Shown piece after piece: positions 1-5,002 of a stretch of DNA of 5,230 bases. The position numbers and the translations under genes were made by a program. The notes below the pieces were generated by a model. That model was not told the DNA's origin and did not search any database. It saw only the letters and a program-made list of their open reading frames with translations. The stretch is from positions 1-5,230 of the forward strand of contig CAIMEI010000106.1 of the NCBI GenBank assembly GCA_903839955.1, written 5' to 3'. Source of the DNA: Candidatus Falkowiibacteriota bacterium. Lineage in GTDB: Bacteria; Patescibacteriota; Patescibacteriia; Patescibacteriales; UBA12465. Numbering within the stretch: position 1 is the first letter of the stretch; every line of letters starts with the position of its first letter.

Positions 1-1326
1 ATGCAGTTTATCAGCAACATAATTCTAATTGTTGGCACCGGTATTTTTTTGGTGGTAATTAGTTTGCGATTGGGATTAGTCGCTTTGTTGCCAGCAATCC
101 TAGCTTTAATTATTACGCAGCTGCTTTCTCCTTGGGTCAAGCGCACTAGCTTGGCTAGTTTGCGCACACTCGGAGCCATGAGCGGCGAAATCCAAGAAAG
201 CATCAATAATTTCAAGGTAATTGTGGCCTTTAACCGCTTCGATTATTTTCGCAATAAATTCAAAGAAGCCAACCGGGCCAATTATTCCGCTTCAGTTTCC
301 GCTGGCGTGGCGAGCAATATCTTCAATCCCATTTACGTTCTGGCTTCTTCACTGGCTCAGCTCGCAGTCTTGGCCTACGGAATCTACCTGATATCTCAGG
401 GGTATTTTACGATCGGCTTGCTGATCGGCTTCTTGCTTTATGTTAATAGCTTTTACAATCCCTTGCGCCAGCTGGCTTCGGTCTGGCCGTCGCTCCAGCT
501 CGCCCTGGCCGGTCTGGATCGCATTTCCGAAGTCTTAGCCGTTAATTCCAACGTCAAAACCATCACCAAGGGAACAGCAAAAACGCTTTCGCCATCTTCT
601 TTTCCGAACGCCGCGCTGGAATTCAAGAATGTATTTTTCCATTATATTCCTGGGCGGGAAGTGCTAAGCAATATTAATTTTGTCTTGGAGCGAGGCAAAA
701 CCTATGCCTTGGTCGGGCCGACCGGCGGCGGCAAAACGACTATCGCTTCCTTGATGGCCCGGCTCTATGATCCCACCAAGGGAACAATTTACCTGGAGGG
801 AAGGGATCTGCGGCTTTATAATTCCCGGGAACGAGTAAAAAAAATCGGCTTTATTTTGCAGGAGCCTTTTCTATTCACCGGAACAGTTCGCGATAATATT
901 TTGTATGGGAACGAAGATCATCAAAAATACTCCAACGATGAGTTGCTTAAAATTCTGAAAAAATCGCATTTAACCAAATTGCTTTCCCGCTTTTCTGACG
1001 GGCTGGACACGCGCGTGACTTCGGGTGGCGACACTATCAGCTTGGGCCAGAAGCAATTAATTGCTTTTATTCGCGCCGCTTTGCGCAGTCCGGACATTTT
1101 GATTTTGGATGAGGCGACGGCCAACATTGATACGGTTACTGAAAAACTCTTGGAGGAAATTATTGATAAATTGCCGCCGACGACCACGAGGATTATTATC
1201 GCTCATCGCCTCAATACGATTGAAAATGCCGATGACATATTTTTTGTGAACGCCGGAGAACTCGCCCATGCCGGCTCCATGCAGGATGCGGTGGATATGC
1301 TGCTGCACAATAAAAGGCAGAGTTAA
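1..1326 (+). CDS. ABC exporter half-transporter (permease-ATPase fusion), 5' partial
   Basis: C-terminal 441 residues of an ABC exporter of the MsbA/MdlB type, an inner-membrane half-transporter that dimerises and uses ATP to export lipids, drugs or peptides. Family members are usually about 580-600 residues, so roughly 140-160 N-terminal residues probably lie upstream; the ATG at base 1 is most likely internal. Hydrophobic spans are seen near residues 4-20, 25-41, 108-131 and 136-155. The ATPase domain starts near residue 205: A-loop Tyr215, Walker A GPTGGGKTT (239-247), Q-loop Gln287, signature ISLGQ (346-350), Walker B ILILDE (366-371, catalytic Glu371), D-loop ANID (374-377) and switch His402. 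All catalytic residues are present, so the ATPase should be active. The signature differs from LSGGQ at two positions, but LSxGQ variants are common in this family. The substrate cannot be told. A partner half-transporter may lie upstream. Confidence 0.93.
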   Translation: MQFISNIILIVGTGIFLVVISLRLGLVALLPAILALIITQLLSPWVKRTSLASLRTLGAMSGEIQESINNFKVIVAFNRFDYFRNKFKEANRANYSASVSAGVASNIFNPIYVLASSLAQLAVLAYGIYLISQGYFTIGLLIGFLLYVNSFYNPLRQLASVWPSLQLALAGLDRISEVLAVNSNVKTITKGTAKTLSPSSFPNAALEFKNVFFHYIPGREVLSNINFVLERGKTYALVGPTGGGKTTIASLMARLYDPTKGTIYLEGRDLRLYNSRERVKKIGFILQEPFLFTGTVRDNILYGNEDHQKYSNDELLKILKKSHLTKLLSRFSDGLDTRVTSGGDTISLGQKQLIAFIRAALRSPDILILDEATANIDTVTEKLLEEIIDKLPPTTTRIIIAHRLNTIENADDIFFVNAGELAHAGSMQDAVDMLLHNKRQS

Positions 1327-1356
1327 TAGGTAATCCTGGCTTTTTAAGGGTTTTTT

Positions 1357-1365
1357 TGCTATAAT
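1357..1365 (+). promoter_or_regulatory. Extended -10 promoter for the small membrane ORF and mutM
   Basis: TGCTATAAT is a perfect sigma-70 -10 hexamer (1360-1365) with the upstream TG of an extended -10. No good -35 is seen 16-18 bases upstream, which extended -10 promoters tolerate. Transcription would start near 1372, about 20 bases before the small ORF at 1393. The same TGCTATAAT string recurs at 5101-5109. Confidence 0.6.
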
Positions 1366-1392
1366 TATTTAGCAATTATTAATTATTTTTTT

Positions 1393-1497
1393 ATGCGCCT
1401 TATTAACCCTGATAAAATCGGCCGCAGTTTCTTGAAGATTTTTGCCGTGGAATTTGTCCTAATTATTGTCATCGCCGTGGCCTTGATTCTCTTCTAA
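1393..1497 (+). CDS. Small single-span membrane protein, 34 aa, hypothetical
   Basis: ATG at 1393 opens 34 codons ending in TAA at 1495-1497. The product starts MRLINPDKIGRS, a short basic head, followed by a continuous hydrophobic stretch from about residue 13 to the C-terminal Phe34 with a single Glu inside (AVEFVLIIVIAVALILF). It would be a tail-end membrane anchor with almost nothing on the far side. It has its own extended -10 promoter about 30 bases upstream, no Shine-Dalgarno, and its stop is one base before the mutM start (TAATATG), so mutM translation is probably coupled to it. I do not recognise a family. It could be a true small membrane protein or a translated leader whose main role is delivering ribosomes to mutM. 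The clean hydrophobic composition, reading-frame fit to the promoter and tight junction argue against chance. Confidence 0.6.
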   Translation: MRLINPDKIGRSFLKIFAVEFVLIIVIAVALILF

Positions 1498-1498
1498 T

Positions 1499-2371
1499 AT
1501 GCCAGAATTGCCGGAAGTAGAAACGGTGCGCGCCGATCTGGCTGCCGTTTTAAAAAACAAGAAAATTTTGCAGGTGGCGGTTTTGTCGGATAAGTCCGCG
1601 CAACCATCGCCGGAATTTCTAAAAGAGAAGCTCACTGGCCGCTCTTTTTTGAGTGCCGATCGTTTGGGCAAGCTCTTGATTTTTCCTTTAGACAAAAAAC
1701 TCTACCTCCTAGTGCACCTGCGAATGACCGGCCAGCTGATTTATGCCGACAGCCAGGGTTCGCGGGCCGGCGGCCACTCCAATCACGGAAAAAAAGAAGA
1801 TTTGTCACCCGCCAGCCTGCCCAATCGTCACACGCGGATAGTGCTCAAACTTTCTGGCGGCGCTATTTTATATTTTAACGATTTGCGGAAATTCGGCTTC
1901 TGCCGCTTGGTAGATGAAGCTGGTTTGCAAGAGGCCAAAAAATCTTATGGCCTAGAGCCGCTGTCTCAGGAATTTAATCTGGACGCTTTGCAAAAGATGC
2001 TGGCTGGGAAGAAACAGAAAATGAAGCCCTTTCTTTTGAACCAGAAATTTATCGCAGGCTTGGGAAATATTTATGTGGACGAGGCGCTTTTTGCCGCCAA
2101 AATCCGCCCGGACCGCCTCGCCGTTTCGCTCAAGCTGGCGGAGATAAAAAATTTGCACAGTGCTATTCAAAGAATTATCAAATCGGCAATCAGCATGCGC
2201 GGCACCACTTTCTCGGATTATCGAGATAGCCGAGGGAAAAAAGGTAATTTTTCTTCCCGTTTGCAGGTTTATGGCCGGGGCGGGCAAGATTGCCCAGTTT
2301 GTGGCCGGAAAATCAAAAAAGTGAAGCTCTTCGGCCGCGGCACACATTTTTGCGAATATTGCCAAAAATAA
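1499..2371 (+). CDS. mutM: Formamidopyrimidine-DNA glycosylase (Fpg/MutM)
   Basis: Bifunctional base-excision repair enzyme that removes 8-oxoguanine and formamidopyrimidines and cuts the abasic site by beta/delta elimination. It is 290 residues, against about 270 in typical family members. The N-terminus MPELPEVETV carries catalytic Pro2 and Glu3, exposed after Met removal. Lys58 in RLGK matches the conserved catalytic lysine; Met76 (LRMTG), Arg130 and Phe132 (DLRKFG) match the void-filling triad. The helix-two-turn-helix core is GLGNIYVDEALF (187-198). The C-terminal zinc finger has Cys265, Cys268, Cys285 and Cys288, with Arg280 in its hairpin. The extra length lies mainly at about residues 84-110, a Gly/Ser/Lys/His-rich loop. 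The start is fixed by the required Pro2; there is no Shine-Dalgarno, and the preceding stop is one base upstream, so coupling is likely. All key residues are intact. Confidence 0.97.
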   Translation: MPELPEVETVRADLAAVLKNKKILQVAVLSDKSAQPSPEFLKEKLTGRSFLSADRLGKLLIFPLDKKLYLLVHLRMTGQLIYADSQGSRAGGHSNHGKKEDLSPASLPNRHTRIVLKLSGGAILYFNDLRKFGFCRLVDEAGLQEAKKSYGLEPLSQEFNLDALQKMLAGKKQKMKPFLLNQKFIAGLGNIYVDEALFAAKIRPDRLAVSLKLAEIKNLHSAIQRIIKSAISMRGTTFSDYRDSRGKKGNFSSRLQVYGRGGQDCPVCGRKIKKVKLFGRGTHFCEYCQK

Positions 2372-2392
2372 CGCCAATAAAGTCCGTCGGGT

Positions 2393-2419
2393 TTGACTTT
2401 TGCCCCCCGATGTTATATT
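2393..2419 (+). promoter_or_regulatory. Promoter for rpmG
   Basis: TTGACT at 2393-2398 is a near-consensus -35. TGTTATATT at 2411-2419 supplies an extended -10 with hexamer TATATT (2414-2419). The spacer is 15 bases, short, which the extended TG may compensate. Transcription would begin near 2426, about 27 bases before rpmG. It lies directly after the mutM stop, so rpmG is likely transcribed on its own. Confidence 0.65.
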
Positions 2420-2438
2420 GTTAGTCCTGTAATATTTT

Positions 2439-2444
2439 AAGGAA
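2439..2444 (+). promoter_or_regulatory. Shine-Dalgarno site of rpmG
   Basis: AAGGAA ends 8 bases before the ATG at 2453. It is the only convincing Shine-Dalgarno before any gene in the window; the other starts have AT-rich leaders instead. It fixes ATG 2453 as the rpmG start rather than the in-frame ATG at codon 6. Confidence 0.6.
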
Positions 2445-2452
2445 AAACCACT

Positions 2453-2608
2453 ATGTCCCAAGACAACATGATCAAGCTTGAGTGCACGGAATGCAAGACC
2501 GTCAATTATTTTTCCCACAAAAATAAGAAAACTCTCAAGGAAAGATTGGAAATGAAGAAGTATTGCCCGAGCTGCGGCAAGCACACTAGCCACAAAGAAA
2601 CGAAATAA
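2453..2608 (+). CDS. rpmG: 50S ribosomal protein bL33
   Basis: 51-residue protein of the large ribosomal subunit, located near the E-site. It reads MSQDNMIKLECTECKTVNYF..., with Cys11 and Cys14 (CTEC) and Cys38 and Cys41 (CPSC) forming the zinc ribbon of the C+ type of bL33. Between them is the basic segment HKNKKTLKERLEMKKY, and the tail KHTSHKETK is the classic bL33 ending. Length matches the family (about 50-55). It has its own promoter, a Shine-Dalgarno and an intrinsic terminator 10 bases past the stop, so it forms a monocistronic unit. That all four cysteines are kept implies a zinc-binding form; I see no second cysteine-free copy in this window. Confidence 0.95.
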   Translation: MSQDNMIKLECTECKTVNYFSHKNKKTLKERLEMKKYCPSCGKHTSHKETK

Positions 2609-2617
2609 GCGTTTAAT

Positions 2618-2650
2618 CTAAACCCGCCCGCACGGCGGGTTTAGTTTTAG
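2618..2650 (+). terminator. Intrinsic terminator after rpmG
   Basis: A perfect 11-bp inverted repeat, CTAAACCCGCC (2618-2628) and GGCGGGTTTAG (2634-2644), with loop CGCAC, is followed by TTTTAG. The GC-rich core and U-run make an efficient terminator, although the U-run is short. It separates rpmG from the AI-2E permease gene. Confidence 0.85.
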
Positions 2651-2672
2651 ATAAATTTTAGCTAAAAATCTT

Positions 2673-3761
2673 ATGCCCAAAGCTTTCGCCAAACCATTTC
2701 TCATCTCCCTGGTACTGATTACCTTTGTCGCCTGTTATTTTATCTTTAAGCCGTTTTTAATAGAAATCGTCGTGGCTGCTATTTTTGTCACGATTTTTTA
2801 TCACCCCTACGAAAAGCTGGTGCAATTTTTTCGGGGGAGAAAGAATATCGCCGCTTTTTTGATGTGCCTGCTTTTGACGGCAATCATTATTTTGCCCGTC
2901 GCCGAAGGCCTGGTCTATGCGGCCAAGAAGTCCACCGTGGCCTATGGCGAAGCGGTGCAATATTTTTCCAATCACGATGCGGCCGATTTATTACAGACGC
3001 CGCTGGCGCAGAAATTACACGCCGACCAAATTGATATTTACAGTTTAAGCCACAGCGCTTTCGGCAATGTCCTCCTTGGTTTCTTTGAAAAATCTAGCAA
3101 TTGGTTAGTGAATAGCGCTACCACCACCTTGCTAGAAACCACTAGCTTTATTTTATCGCTCCTGATAATCATCATTACGATGTTTTTCTTTTTCGTGGAC
3201 GGGGAAAGACTGCTCAAACGGGTGATGTATCTTTCGCCTCTGCCCGACCAATATGACCGGGAGATTTTCAAAAAATTTAAAGAGGTGAGTTACACCACGA
3301 TGGCCTCCACTTTTGTGGTCGCCGTCATTCAGGCCATTTTCGGCGGCCTGGGTTTTGCGATTATCGGTTTTCCGGTTTTTCTGGGAGCGATTTCGGTCGC
3401 CGTCCTCTCGCTGATGCCTTATTTTGGCTCGCTAATTTTTTATATTCCGGTCGGCTTGTATTATCTTTTGATGGGCCAGATTTGGCAGGGGATTTTCATT
3501 ATTGCCTGGGGATTTTTATTCGTCGGCTCACTAGACAACTTAGTTCGCGCCTGGATGCTCAAAGGAAAAGCTCGTCTCAACCCGATTTTTGTGATCTTTT
3601 CAGTCTTGGGCGGCGTGATGCTCTTCGGATTCTGGGGCCTGGTTCTGGGGCCGCTGATTGTTGCAATCACCGCCACCGTCTTGCATATTTATGCCCTGGA
3701 ATACTGCCAGGGGCACGAAAGCGAGGCCGACCCTTTGGCGCCGGAGGGAAATGAAGTATAA
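2673..3761 (+). CDS. AI-2E family transporter (PF01594-type permease)
   Basis: 362-residue polytopic inner-membrane protein of the AI-2E (formerly UPF0118/PerM) family. Members have been linked to autoinducer-2 export, Na+/H+ antiport or small-molecule efflux, so the substrate cannot be assigned. Length is usual (about 350-380). Hydrophobic spans lie near residues 9-28, 30-43, 59-82, 155-174, 208-234, 237-262, 268-286 and 304-338, with a soluble loop at about 84-150. Family hallmarks are FFFFVDGERL (171-180), MPYFG (248-252), DNLVR (288-292), LNPIFVIFSVLGG (302-314) and GFWGLVLGPL (319-328). The tail after 340 is acidic. The usual proline after DNxxR is replaced by Ala293-Trp294. It starts after the rpmG terminator, has no Shine-Dalgarno, but has AGCTAA 7 bases before the ATG. 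No strong promoter is visible in the short gap. Confidence 0.92.
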   Translation: MPKAFAKPFLISLVLITFVACYFIFKPFLIEIVVAAIFVTIFYHPYEKLVQFFRGRKNIAAFLMCLLLTAIIILPVAEGLVYAAKKSTVAYGEAVQYFSNHDAADLLQTPLAQKLHADQIDIYSLSHSAFGNVLLGFFEKSSNWLVNSATTTLLETTSFILSLLIIIITMFFFFVDGERLLKRVMYLSPLPDQYDREIFKKFKEVSYTTMASTFVVAVIQAIFGGLGFAIIGFPVFLGAISVAVLSLMPYFGSLIFYIPVGLYYLLMGQIWQGIFIIAWGFLFVGSLDNLVRAWMLKGKARLNPIFVIFSVLGGVMLFGFWGLVLGPLIVAITATVLHIYALEYCQGHESEADPLAPEGNEV

Positions 3762-3762
3762 T
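3735..3762 (+). promoter_or_regulatory. Candidate promoter for rubrerythrin cassette
   Basis: TTGGCG (3735-3740) and a perfect TATAAT (3757-3762) are separated by 16 bases. The site overlaps the last codons and the stop of the AI-2E gene. Transcription would start near 3770, leaving a leader of about 23 bases before the rubrerythrin ATG. No operator-like palindrome for a peroxide or iron regulator is evident. Confidence 0.5.
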
Positions 3763-3792
3763 ATAAAGAAATAAGAATTAACTAATAAATTT

Positions 3793-4323
3793 ATGTTAGG
3801 AGAAAAAACCAAAAAGAACCTGGAAGACGCTTTCGCCGGCGAATCCATGGCTCGCAACAAATACGATTATTTTGCGAGCGTCGCCCGCAAGGCCGGCTAT
3901 GTGCAAATCGCCAACATTTTTGAAGAAACTGCCCTCAACGAAAAAGAACACGCTAAACTTTGGTCCAAACAGCTGGAAGTCATTAGCGAAGATGTTGTTT
4001 CTGATTTAAAGAAGGCCCTGGAAGGGGAATTATACGAAACCAATGATATGTATCCCCGCATGGCGGAAGAAGCGGCCGCCGAAGGACATAACGATATCGC
4101 TTTGATGTTCCGCAAAGTTGGTGAAGCCGAAAAAGCGCACGCCGCCCGTTATCAGAAATTGATTGAAAATTTAGAGAAGGGCGAGGTCTTCAAAAAGCCG
4201 GCCCCGGTGCGCTGGAAATGCAATAATTGCGGCTATATCCATGAAGGCGACGCCGCGCCGATGATTTGTCCGACCTGCCTGCACCCACAAGCTCACTTTG
4301 AAGTTTTTGTGGAAACTTATTAA
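3793..4323 (+). CDS. rbr: Rubrerythrin (diiron peroxidase)
   Basis: Cytoplasmic non-haem iron enzyme that reduces hydrogen peroxide to water in anaerobes and microaerophiles, using electrons passed through its rubredoxin domain. 176 residues. The ferritin-like four-helix domain spans about 1-135: expected diiron ligands are Glu17 (GESMAR), Glu50 and His53 (NEKEH), Glu79 and Glu82 (ELYE), Glu113 and His116 (EKAH), matching the spacing of characterised rubrerythrins. The C-terminal rubredoxin-like domain binds one Fe by Cys143/Cys146 (CNNC) and Cys159/Cys162 (CPTC). The linker between cysteine pairs is short (12 residues), normal for rubrerythrin. No Shine-Dalgarno lies upstream; AACTAA is 7 bases before the ATG. 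An AGGAG occurs just inside the coding region but no suitable start follows it. The two desulforedoxins immediately downstream (26 bases) are probably co-transcribed and may serve as electron partners. Confidence 0.96.
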   Translation: MLGEKTKKNLEDAFAGESMARNKYDYFASVARKAGYVQIANIFEETALNEKEHAKLWSKQLEVISEDVVSDLKKALEGELYETNDMYPRMAEEAAAEGHNDIALMFRKVGEAEKAHAARYQKLIENLEKGEVFKKPAPVRWKCNNCGYIHEGDAAPMICPTCLHPQAHFEVFVETY

Positions 4324-4349
4324 TTAACTAATTAACTAACCATAAAATT

Positions 4350-4466
4350 ATGAATAGAGTAGACCAAGTTTATTATTGCGAGCACTGCGGCAATGAAATC
4401 AAATTCACCAAGGACGGCGGCGGCAAAGTTATTTGCTGCGGGGAAGAAATGAAACCAAGAGATTAA
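4350..4466 (+). CDS. Desulforedoxin-like protein 1 (38 aa)
   Basis: A 38-residue protein, the size of free-standing desulforedoxin (36 residues in Desulfovibrio gigas). It reads MNRVDQVYYCEHCGNEIKF..., with Cys10-x2-Cys13, a GGG turn at 23-25 and adjacent Cys29-Cys30 followed by GEEM. The CxxC plus CC arrangement and GGG-x3-CCGEEM are hallmarks of the desulforedoxin fold, which binds one iron by four cysteines and works as a homodimeric one-electron carrier. The same fold forms the N-terminal domain of desulfoferrodoxin, but no superoxide reductase domain follows here. It starts 26 bases after rubrerythrin and lacks a Shine-Dalgarno; AACTAA lies 10 bases before the ATG. Role as electron carrier to rubrerythrin is inferred from context. 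Zinc instead of iron cannot be excluded. Confidence 0.85.
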   Translation: MNRVDQVYYCEHCGNEIKFTKDGGGKVICCGEEMKPRD

Positions 4467-4484
4467 AATTAAGATCACTGAAAT

Positions 4485-4625
4485 ATGAGCAGTCGAGTAA
4501 ACCGAATTTATTTCTGCCGCCACTGCGGCACTGAAGTGGAATTTCTCCAAGACGGCGGTGGCCACGTGCACTGTTGCGGCGAAGAGATGGTTATCAAGAA
4601 GGAGGGCAGTAACGGTGAGGAGTAG
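4485..4625 (+). CDS. Desulforedoxin-like protein 2 (46 aa)
   Basis: A second desulforedoxin domain 18 bases after the first. It reads MSSRVNRIYFCRHCGTEVEF..., with Cys11-x2-Cys14, GGG at 24-26 and Cys30-Cys31 then GEEM (32-35). About 20 of 35 aligned residues match copy 1, so the two arose by tandem duplication and then diverged. It has extra histidines (13, 27, 29) around the metal-site cysteines and an eight-residue hydrophilic tail (KEGSNGEE) that copy 1 lacks. Copy 1 is more acidic near the first cysteine pair (CEHC) where copy 2 is basic (CRHC), so the two may differ in partner or redox potential, or form a heterodimer. It is the last gene before a terminator. No Shine-Dalgarno is present; reinitiation after copy 1 is plausible. 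Confidence 0.82.
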   Translation: MSSRVNRIYFCRHCGTEVEFLQDGGGHVHCCGEEMVIKKEGSNGEE

Positions 4626-4649
4626 GAGCTAAAGGTAATTATTTGGATA

Positions 4650-4684
4650 AAGGGGCGCCAAAGCGGCGTCCCTTGTCTTTTTTA
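4650..4684 (+). terminator. Intrinsic terminator of the rubrerythrin-desulforedoxin cassette
   Basis: Stem AAGGGGCGCC (4650-4659) pairs with GGCGTCCCTT (4665-4674) across the loop AAAGC: 10 bp with one G-U wobble. GTCTTTTTT follows. It closes the transcription unit about 25 bases after the second desulforedoxin and isolates the tRNA gene. Confidence 0.85.
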
Positions 4685-4724
4685 CCCGGAAATAGTAAGA
4701 TAATTTTGCGATAAACAAGCATTT

Positions 4725-4795
4725 GCGGGATTGTTGTAGTGGCAGCATATCTCTCTCCAAAAGAGCAGGCGGGGGTTCGATTCCCTCATCCCGTG
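4725..4795 (+). tRNA. trnW: tRNA-Trp (anticodon CCA)
   Basis: A 71-base cloverleaf. The acceptor GCGGGAT pairs with ATCCCGT (G1-U72 wobble), discriminator G73 as in bacterial tRNA-Trp. The D-loop AGTGGCA has A14, G15, G18, G19 and A21. The anticodon loop is CTCCAAA with anticodon CCA at 4757-4759. The variable loop is AGGC, and the T-arm is GGGGG-TTCGATT-CCCTC. Weak points are mismatches T10-T25 and T27-C43, so the D and anticodon stems have three and four pairs. CCA is not encoded: CAC follows G73, so CCA must be added after transcription. GATAAT at 4699-4704 may be its -10; no clear -35 was found. The 3' part, from the T-loop on, is repeated exactly at 5003-5024. Confidence 0.88.
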
Positions 4796-4801
4796 CACTA
4801 A
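4780..4801 (+). repeat. 22-bp direct repeat, copy 1 (3' end of tRNA-Trp)
   Basis: Begins ATTCCCTC and ends GCACTAA. It covers the end of the T-loop, the T-stem 3' strand, the acceptor 3' strand, the discriminator and six bases past it. It is identical to 5003-5024, offset 223 bases. Flanking bases differ (G before copy 1, A before copy 2; C versus A after). Its position at a tRNA 3' end is what an attachment site of a tRNA-targeting integrase would look like. Confidence 0.95.
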
Positions 4802-4836
4802 CAAAAAATCTCCCGAGATGGGAGATTTTTTGTTAG
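4798..4836 (+). terminator. Long bidirectional terminator-like hairpin after tRNA-Trp
   Basis: Perfect 17-bp inverted repeat: CTAACAAAAAATCTCCC (4798-4814), loop GAGAT, and its exact complement at 4820-4836. An A6 run on the left and T6 run on the right make it usable in either direction. It starts three bases past the tRNA discriminator and is the probable tRNA terminator. It lies inside the interval bracketed by the direct repeats. Confidence 0.85.
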
Positions 4837-5002
4837 CTGACGCGTAGCGGCAGGGGGAATCGAACAGGTTGGCAGCGAGACGCGAGATATTTCGGAAGAA
4901 ATAGCGAGCAGTCGAGCGTCGGACGAACCGCTAAATGCGGTTCGGACGCCAACCCTGGACACGCAAGCGAGGCGCAATTTCGGCGCCGAGCGAGCACGAC
5001 AA
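4837..5002. other. Hairpin-rich non-coding segment between the tRNA-end repeats
   Basis: About 166 bases with no convincing gene but dense pairing. GGGGGAAT (4853-4860) can pair with ATTCCCTC (5003-5010), closing the whole segment. Inside are CAGGTTGGC (4865-4873) with GCCAACCcTG (4948-4957, one bulge); TATTTC-GGAA-GAAATA (4888-4903); CGAACCGC-TAAAT-GCGGTTCG (4924-4944, 8 bp perfect); and GGCGC-AATTTCG-GCGCC (4971-4987). GCGAG occurs five times. Base composition is more GC-rich than the flanking spacers. It may be a small palindromic mobile repeat, a structured RNA, or a tRNA copy with an insertion in its T-loop. The sequence alone does not decide. Confidence 0.6.

Noticed and set aside
1036..1050. 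Altered ABC signature ISLGQ as a sign of a degenerate ATPase
   Set aside because: LSxGQ variants are frequent in active exporters, and Walker A, Walker B Glu371, Gln287 and His402 are all intact.
1335..1357. Possible terminator after the ABC transporter (CCT...AGGG then T7)
   Set aside because: The stem would be only three to four pairs around an AT loop; the T-run is more simply part of the promoter at 1357-1365.
1952..2593. Open frame of 213 codons on the minus strand across mutM and rpmG
   Set aside because: It lies antisense to two well-identified genes and crosses the rpmG promoter. Its translation has no recognisable domain, and its openness follows from the codon use of mutM.
3482..3754. 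Plus-strand frame of 90 codons within the AI-2E gene in another phase
   Set aside because: It overlaps the conserved C-terminal half of the permease and has no domain or start signal of its own.
3798..3802. AGGAG as a ribosome site for a downstream rubrerythrin start
   Set aside because: It lies inside codons 2-4. The next ATG (codon 19) would remove the diiron ligand Glu17.
4332..4571. Minus-strand frame of 79 codons opposite the desulforedoxins
   Set aside because: Fully antisense to two genes with clear metal-binding motifs; its Ala/Val/Ile-rich internal repeat is the mirror of the tandem duplication.
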